A DNA stretch of 64,000 nucleotides. Origin: Nephrotoma appendiculata (lineage: Eukaryota; Arthropoda; Insecta; Diptera; Tipulidae). A program made the translations under genes and the position numbers. How positions within the stretch are numbered: the stretch's first letter is position 1; every line of letters begins with the position of its first letter. This document shows positions 58,265 through 64,000 of this stretch, piece after piece. The stretch spans positions 171,425,931-171,489,930 of the forward strand of contig OX371225.1 of NCBI GenBank assembly GCA_947310385.1, read 5' to 3'. Under the pieces are notes generated by a model that was given only the letters and a program-made list of their open reading frames with translations, ran no database searches and was not told where the DNA came from.

Positions 58265-59003
58265 TAAACTAAAAAGGGTTAAATTTTTATGTTTGGTAAA
58301 CATTTAGGGGACTAGTTTTAAGTTCATGTTACACGCTTCGTTAAATACTAGGTTATGTTAAATGTTGCATTAAATTGTTGCGTTGATTACGTGACATTTT
58401 AACGTAAAACGTTGTACAGGAAAACCTCGATTTAACAGACTAATTGCAGAGCCCGTTAAATCCGATTGTCCGTTAAATCCGAAAATTTTAAATTTAATCT
58501 ATTCGATCGAATTTAATCCGGACGGAGCTCAGGCATTTCTTAGCCGATTATGTTAGGATCGGGTATGTTGAATGAAAATGGGATTCTTAAACGATTTTTG
58601 GAATAATTTCTGGAATATGGCCACCTGGGACGGAACTTGAACAATTCTTAACCGATTGTGGTGTGATTGGGTATGTTAGATGGCAATAGGATTCTTAAAT
58701 GATTTTGAGAAGGAATTCTGGAATATGGCCACCTGGGATGGAACTCGATCAATTATTAACCGATTATGATGGGATTGGGTATCCTGGATGGAAAAAAGAT
58801 TCTTAAACGATTTTGGGAAGAAATTCGGGAATATGGCTACCTGAGATGGAACTCGATCAATTTTTAACCTATGATGGGATTTGGTATGTTGGATGCAAAT
58901 GGGATTCTTTATGAATGAGAAAAAATCTCTTATGAGAAAGACCTTACATTTTATCAAACATTTGCGGTTCAGGTAAAGCTTGAACCCCGTTGGTTTTTTT
59001 TTG
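58265..59003. repeat. Dispersed repeat with ~110-base units (copy 2, inverted)
   Basis: The reverse complement of the family at 3840-4640: leader ACCTGAACCGCAAATGTTTG read backward near 58970, three to four units with GGAATATGGCCACCTGGGA, and the tail with ACGTGACATTTTAACGT. Units step by about 100-125 bases. Copy 2 lacks the more diverged units seen after 4640 in copy 1. Confidence 0.8.
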
Positions 59004-59225
59004 TTATAAAGTAGCTATATAAACTTTTTATTGTAGTACTGTGATTCTCTATTTTTTTGTTTATTTTTAACAATTTTAATTAAACCACGTATTTCGAATT
59101 CCAGACGTTTTTCTTTTGCAGCTACACTTTTTGATAATTTGTGTATCTACACGTTTTGAGTCTACACTTTTCGTTAAAATGTGTAGCTGCACTTTTTATT
59201 AACGTTAAGTACTTCACAAGGATTA

Positions 59226-60149
59226 TACAGGGTGAGTTTTTTAAGCTGAAACTTTCAAATATCTCGGAAAATAAGCCCTCTACGATAAAAATGACCATGA
59301 TCAAAATTAAACCATTCTGGAGGGGAAATACATTAGTGCTAAAACTAGGACCCCCGCCTCTGTTTGTAAAGGGGTGGGGGTGGGGGCAACTTGTAAAATA
59401 AGATAGAAACCCCTATTTTTATTGCAGATTCGGATTCCACGGCTAAAAGTACGTAGAATTTCTTTGAAACATTTTTTTCGATTCATGATAGATGGCGCTG
59501 TAATAGGCGATATTAAATTTTTTCGATTTCTCCTGCTGAGAACCTTATGCATACACATTATGTATACATATTATATAAATTCCAGCATACACGCTTCTAA
59601 GTTGTGTACATTTATTTGAAATGCGGATTAATAAGTGCATTGAAGTCGAAGGCCATCATTTTGAGCACTTAATTTAATTAAAAGATGATGTCCACGTCGT
59701 TGTTCCTGGGTTACGCTAAAAGTAGTTTTTTTTTAAATTTAAGAAATACAATTTGTTTAAAACTAATTTCAAGTATTTACATTGAAAGCGTGTTAATTTT
59801 AATGCAAACATATTGCAGAGTCGTATGCATAATGTTCTCAGTAGGAGAAATTGAAAAAATTTAGTATCGCCTATTACAGTGCCATCTATCATGAATCGAA
59901 AAAAATGTTTCAAGGAAATTCTACGTATTTTTAGCCGTGGAATCCGAACATGCAATAAAAAATAGGGGTTCCTATCTTAGTTTACAAGTTGCCCCTACCC
60001 CCCTTACAAACAGGGGCGGAGGATCCTAATTTTAGCACTAATGTATTTCCCCTCTAGAATGATTTAATTTTGATGATGGTCATTTTTATAGTAGAGGGCT
60101 TATTTTCCGAGATATTTGAAAGTTTCAACTTAAAAAACTCACCCGGTAT
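59226..60149. mobile_element. TA-flanked element with ~330-base inverted termini
   Basis: TATACAGGGTGAGTTTTTTA at the left and TAAAAAACTCACCCGGTATA at the right are inverted ends, and the arms pair for about 330 bases (AAATATCTCGGAAAATAAGC, AGATGGCGCTGTAATAGGCG). TA on both sides fits a Tc1/mariner-type insertion. The centre of about 250 bases has no protein. Frames at 59307-59955 are arm translations. A fragment of the same family is at 61293-61430. Confidence 0.85.
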
Positions 60150-60469
60150 ATACCAATGGATTAATTTGTCACCACTGCCAAAGTGATGAACTTGTGAATA
60201 AAGTGGTGCTAATAAAATTATTTTCAAGACCTTTTAACTATGAATGTTTTATATGTTACATGATTTTATTGGAATGATTTCAGGTTTCCTCGAAATGCAA
60301 AGTGCTAGAAGCTGAAGCCTGGTTTCAGCACCTAGCACGGTACATTTTTGGGATCAGAGACCTCGAGGAAAGTGGTTTTGGACCAGAGTCAGTTTTATCA
60401 GGATTTTAATAACTTGGTCTTACATACCGAAGTTAACTCATTCTGGGACCTGGGAATTTTAAATAATCG
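60150..60469. other. No gene seen
   Basis: Contains a short local inverted pair (GTGCTAGAAGCTGAAGCC and GGTTTCAGCACCTAGCAC near 60300-60340). Confidence 0.4.
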
Positions 60470-60720
60470 ATGTGATTGTTGATTTACGGTAGATCCCAAA
60501 TTTAAAATTCTCTTTGCCACACGTATTATTTTAATAACAGTGGCAAAACACCGTCAATTTCTTCCTCACAGGCAGGCGAATTCTATCTGATGATAGTGGT
60601 TCTTAAACATTTTAATGGTCTCGTTCAAGTGGAATTTTTTAACCACTGAGAACACATCGTCTACATATCTGGTGGTCTATACCATATAGAAGAAACATAT
60701 GGGAAAATTTGATATTTTTC
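60470..60720 (-). pseudogene. Penelope-like retroelement reverse transcriptase fragment
   Basis: The minus strand gives TTRYVDDVFSVVKKFHLNET and IKMFKNHYHQIEFACEEEID without interruption. The catalytic YVDD block followed by a segment on hydrophobic repeat spacing is typical of Penelope-like elements. NFKFGIYRKSTITS, matching the FGVYRKPTHT block, lies further on. The rest of the element is missing. Confidence 0.75.
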
Positions 60721-61109
60721 CCTGAATGGCACATAAAGATATTACGTAAGCTTGGAGCTAACCCACTTCGCAAACAAATTTTACCTCTAAAATGAGAGAT
60801 ACTATTGGTTCATACATCTCATCCAAGCTCCGTCAAACAATTGATTACAATAGTTTTTATGAACATTCCTTTTGGTGGATCGATGTTATTAAGTTCTAAC
60901 ACAATTAAAATTCGATTCGCAAGACAATTTCATGCAAGACTCGAAATTAAGACCCAATACGTACATCTAGAACATCTTGATATGACGACTTAATACTATG
61001 GCTATATTTCAAAGAAGAGATTCACTGAAATAGGATTTATAATTTTAGTTCATTCTCCCTCTCTATAGCTATCACATCTCATGCAAAGGACTTTGTCGAC
61101 CGCGCAGTG
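60721..61109. other. No recognised gene
   Basis: A 62-codon frame at 60805-60993 (+) has no known motif. Confidence 0.4.
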
Positions 61110-61290
61110 GTCCTGCATCCTTCTCGATTCATCGCTCTGGAGAGCCATCTAATTCGGTTGAATTTAACGAATCCAAGATATCACTGTCTCCGAAAAGTTA
61201 CTTTATCCCATGTTTCATACGAATACGATATTCGTTTTCTTCAACTGGACCCAAGATGGTACAAATGTCTTACCTTTTTTAGTAGATCAT
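61110..61290 (-). pseudogene. RTE-like LINE C-terminal fragment
   Basis: Nucleotides resemble 23980-24130 of the RTE-like element (AATCCAAGATATCACTGTCT, CATACGAATACGATATTCGT). On the minus strand the equivalent of YRIRMNHEIKQL and FIKSNRVRWL is read with substitutions. Confidence 0.65.
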
Positions 61291-61292
61291 GT

Positions 61293-61430
61293 TAGCACAT
61301 TAGTGCTAAAATTAGTACCCCTCCTCCACTTCTTTTAAGTGGGGCAGGGGTAACTTTGGAATTAAAATAGGAACACATATTTTTTATTGCAGCTTCGGAT
61401 TCTACGGCTTAAAGTACGTAGGATTTCTTC
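61293..61430. repeat. Fragment of the 59226-60149 element family
   Basis: TTAGTGCTAAAATTAGTACC, a G-rich GTGGGGCAGGGGTAAC part and GGATTCTACGGC correspond to the inside of the arms of the larger element. Confidence 0.75.
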
Positions 61431-61479
61431 CACTGTTGTGAGTATTCCACTGGAGTACCAATTAAAAATCAAAGATTCG

Positions 61480-62180
61480 AGCAAAAATGTTATAGGAAGC
61501 GGTAGAAAACGATCTACAAATACCATAGAGGATAAAAGAATCGTTTAAATATTAAAGCAAAGTCCACAGGAAAGCCTCAAGCGCGTTCAAAAAGACCTAA
61601 ATAATATCCACCAAAGATGGCCAAAATTGGCCTATAACTACTGTTCGAAGACGGCCTCGTGAAGTTAATGTTATGAATCGAGCTTCTGTTTTGATGGTAC
61701 ATACGGCAATTATTTTTACTATATACTGCAAAAGAGAAGAATAGAAGCCATATGATGCTAACTCGCCATAGTGGAGGAGGAAAAAGGATGGTATTGGGCT
61801 GCTTTTCTTAAAATGCCGTTTGCGATCTGATTTTAATGTTTGAGAAAGTAATATCCATCATTTACTCAACGACGATGCACTTGTTTCCGGGTGTCAAGGC
61901 AACGGCCTATATTTATGGGCAAGACATGAATTGGTCTTGAGAGCAGAATGATTACGAAATATTTACGAGATTTGGACCAATAAACCATTGATTGGGCGCC
62001 TTAAAAGTCAGATTTAAACCCATTAGAGAATTTATAGCATTATCTAAAGCAAAATATGTCAATTGTTTTTGGAAGACTGCCTTACGAAACTTTTGCCGAA
62101 ATAAAAACTATTTGGGATCAACTCCCAAAAGAAATCCTCGATAATCTAGTGATTTCAATTCCGAGCCGCCAGGCGCAACA
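61480..62180 (+). pseudogene. Tc1-type transposase relic
   Basis: Near the end the plus strand reads KSDLNPLENL (third catalytic block of Tc1 transposases, with Glu in place), a stop, HYLKQNMS, then EIKTIWDQLPKEILDNLVIS and IPSRQ, the family C-terminus. Upstream are broken parts of the catalytic core (EEEKGWYWAAFLK near 61780). Stops and shifts are frequent. The LINE begins where this relic is cut, near 62180. Confidence 0.75.
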
Positions 62181-64000
62181 AGAACTTATTTCTAATGGTA
62201 AATAATGAAATTACTGAACATAACAAATTTATCTTTGGGTCTCTGACAAAAAATTATGTTTCATCATGTTATTTTGAACCTATAACTACTGCGGAAATTC
62301 TTAATGAAATTCATAAGTTAAAAAACAAAAGATCTAAAGGTTCGGACGGAATTGATAACTTTGTTGTTAAAAACTGCGCTTGGTACTTGGTAGATATTTT
62401 AAAATTTTTGTATAACCTGAGCCTAGACAATGGGGTTTTTCCAAATATTCTAAAATTAGCCATTGTAATTCCAATTTTTAAAAAAGGCGATGAATTACAA
62501 TTAAACAATTACAGACCGATTTCTCTACTAAGCACCGTATCTAAAATCTTTGAGAAACTAATAAAACGACGATTAGTGTGTTATCTTGATAAAATTGATT
62601 TTTTGCACAAAAAACAATATGGATTTACTGCTGGTAAATCCACTGAAGAAGCACTGATTGATTTCCTCAGTCAGATACACACAGCGATGAACAGTTCACA
62701 GAAGCCTACAGCATTATTTGTTGACATTTGTAAAGCTTTTGATTCAGTTGACACTGGAATAATGCTTACTAAGCTACGTAATATTGGTATACGAGGTAAA
62801 ATTTTAGGTTTGTTTAGAAGTTACCTTCAAAATCGGCATCAGATTGTTAGAATAGGTGAAACTTTAAGTGACCCGTGCACTGTAAAATATGGCGTTCCCC
62901 AAGGATCAGTTTTGGGCCCGTTATTATTTTTGATTTACTTTAATTCGATTTTTGAAATTAATCTCATAGGATATCCGACTGCTTTTGCTGATGATTTAGC
63001 CCTAAGTTATGGAATGCCAGCGACTGATATTACTTATGACATCAGTCTCGTTCTTGAAAAGGATCTTCATACTTTAAGCCAATGGTTTTATCATAATCGT
63101 CTCATGATCAGCGATAAATCAAAAATCATGTATTTTGGGCGACAGAATACTAGATTAGTGCAACCACAAACGTATCACATGTATAAATGTAATAGAAATT
63201 CATGCACGGCTCAGTGTTTTGTGCTTGAGTCTGTACAAGAATTTAAATATTTGGGCTTAATAATGGATTCGAAACTCAATTGGAAGTCTCATATCAATAC
63301 CACAAGGAAGAGTGTAATTTGGGCCATACATAAATTTTATAACCTTAGAAAAGTCTGCCCTAGAACTACACTAAGGAAACTATACCATGCCCTAATAGAA
63401 TCAATAGTAATGTATGGCATATCCAGTTGGGGTGGTACATATTTTACTAACATAGAGGACCTGTATATTGCACAAAAAAGAATTATTAAATTAATCTACA
63501 AACGCCCTCATACAACACCAACAGTTCCATTGTTTCGTGAGGTAAACTTACTACCATTTAGATATCTTTATGATTATCAAGTCCTCAAAATATTTTTTAT
63601 TCGAAGTGACAGTTTTCACAATCGCACTGTACATATATACAACACGAGGAACCCCAATAACTTTGCCAATGTTCGTTGTTATAGCGAGAAATTTAGAAGA
63701 TTTTATCTTTATATGGCACCGTTCTTTTTTCACATGCTACCAAACGACATTAAAGGTATCAACCCTGTACGTAAACACAAATTTAAGCGCGAACTTCGAT
63801 CCTGGCTGCTCACCATAGAAAACATTGAACAATACTTTTAATAATACAATATATTTAGTTATAGCGACAAATCAATAATTTCAAGATAGTGTGTAAGTTT
63901 AATATATTTAGTAAATATGTGATATTGTAAATTTTGTCAACTAAAGATTTTGTATTACATACTTTTAAGAAATATTTTCTTGTTGCTCCACCACAGATTG
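62175..64000 (+). mobile_element. 5'-truncated LINE continuing to the window edge
   Basis: The LINE begins within the Tc1 relic without an endonuclease or ORF1, as expected for 5' truncation during target-primed insertion. An intact reverse transcriptase frame is followed by about 160 bases of A+T-rich 3' sequence. The 3' tail and target duplication were not reached before the window ends. Confidence 0.8.
62195..63841 (+). CDS. LINE reverse transcriptase, truncated ORF2
   Basis: The open frame codes for 548 residues of an RNA-dependent DNA polymerase that would copy element RNA at a nicked target. RT motifs are complete: IPIFKKGDELQLNNYRPISL (fingers, about 93-112), ALFVDICKAFDSVD (motif A, Asp177), YGVPQGSVLGPLLF (motif B, 232-245) and AFADDLALSY (motif C, Asp266 and Asp267). 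The thumb has EFKYLGLIMDSKLNWKSHI and the C-terminus has QKRIIKLIYKRPHTTPTVPL. Such C-termini occur in Jockey/CR1-group LINEs of insects; the exact clade is uncertain. The N-terminal endonuclease is missing, and the frame stays open upstream to the truncation point, so the ATG at 62195 is not a native start. A long clean frame suggests a young insertion. Confidence 0.85.
   Translation: MVNNEITEHNKFIFGSLTKNYVSSCYFEPITTAEILNEIHKLKNKRSKGSDGIDNFVVKNCAWYLVDILKFLYNLSLDNGVFPNILKLAIVIPIFKKGDELQLNNYRPISLLSTVSKIFEKLIKRRLVCYLDKIDFLHKKQYGFTAGKSTEEALIDFLSQIHTAMNSSQKPTALFVDICKAFDSVDTGIMLTKLRNIGIRGKILGLFRSYLQNRHQIVRIGETLSDPCTVKYGVPQGSVLGPLLFLIYFNSIFEINLIGYPTAFADDLALSYGMPATDITYDISLVLEKDLHTLSQWFYHNRLMISDKSKIMYFGRQNTRLVQPQTYHMYKCNRNSCTAQCFVLESVQEFKYLGLIMDSKLNWKSHINTTRKSVIWAIHKFYNLRKVCPRTTLRKLYHALIESIVMYGISSWGGTYFTNIEDLYIAQKRIIKLIYKRPHTTPTVPLFREVNLLPFRYLYDYQVLKIFFIRSDSFHNRTVHIYNTRNPNNFANVRCYSEKFRRFYLYMAPFFFHMLPNDIKGINPVRKHKFKRELRSWLLTIENIEQYF

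Overview
This window looks like a piece of an insect nuclear genome, most likely a fly (Diptera). It is strongly A+T-rich and has no operon-like gene packing. Its one clear host gene is split by two introns of about 60 bases. The mobile-element mix is typical of flies: Jockey-type LINEs, Gypsy and Copia relics, a rosa-type mariner, Helitron and Helentron relics, foldback elements and Penelope-like fragments. The order is inferred from gene structure and element content; the species cannot be named from this sequence.

The only convincing host gene is Gemin3/DDX20 (Gem3), a DEAD-box helicase of the SMN complex, at 42653-44723 (+). Its three exons join in frame to 648 residues with every core helicase motif present. 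It has a DRE-like element upstream and a poly(A) signal downstream. Almost everything else is mobile DNA in different states of decay.

Layout. 0-5.7 kb: a decayed Helitron (1015-3121, minus) with clean termini, minisatellites, and a repeat family with units of roughly 110 bases. 5.9-7.4 kb: Gypsy pol relic. 10.5 kb: MULE transposase relic. 12-13.7 kb: a 1.7-kb near-palindrome with a 14-base flanking repeat and a terminal A-run. 14.4-16.1 kb: Harbinger transposase relic split by a mariner-like element with long inverted repeats. 18.5-19.8 kb: intact DD41D (rosa-type) mariner. 20.7-28.3 kb: Jockey elements, one split by an RTE-like LINE that is itself split by a hAT-type MITE. 28.9-34 kb: Jockey relic, hairpins, direct repeats and a Helentron endonuclease relic. 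34.85-38.67 kb and 47.71-51.09 kb: two related foldback elements on either side of Gem3, the first with a perfect 9-base target duplication, the second with an expanded 183-base array in alternating (dimeric) order. 45-47.7 kb: Gypsy and Copia relics. 52.4 kb: 23-base satellite. 55.3-64 kb: SINE, Helentron helicase/endonuclease, mariner relic, a second copy of the ~110-base repeat family, a long-TIR element, Penelope, RTE and Tc1 relics, and a 5'-truncated LINE with an open reverse transcriptase frame running to the window edge.

Apart from Gem3, the features do not work together as a pathway. The functional candidates are the helicase gene, the mariner transposase and perhaps the terminal LINE reverse transcriptase. 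The most unusual structures are the palindrome at 12-13.7 kb and the two foldback elements. All family names come from reading translated motifs by eye; no database search was run.
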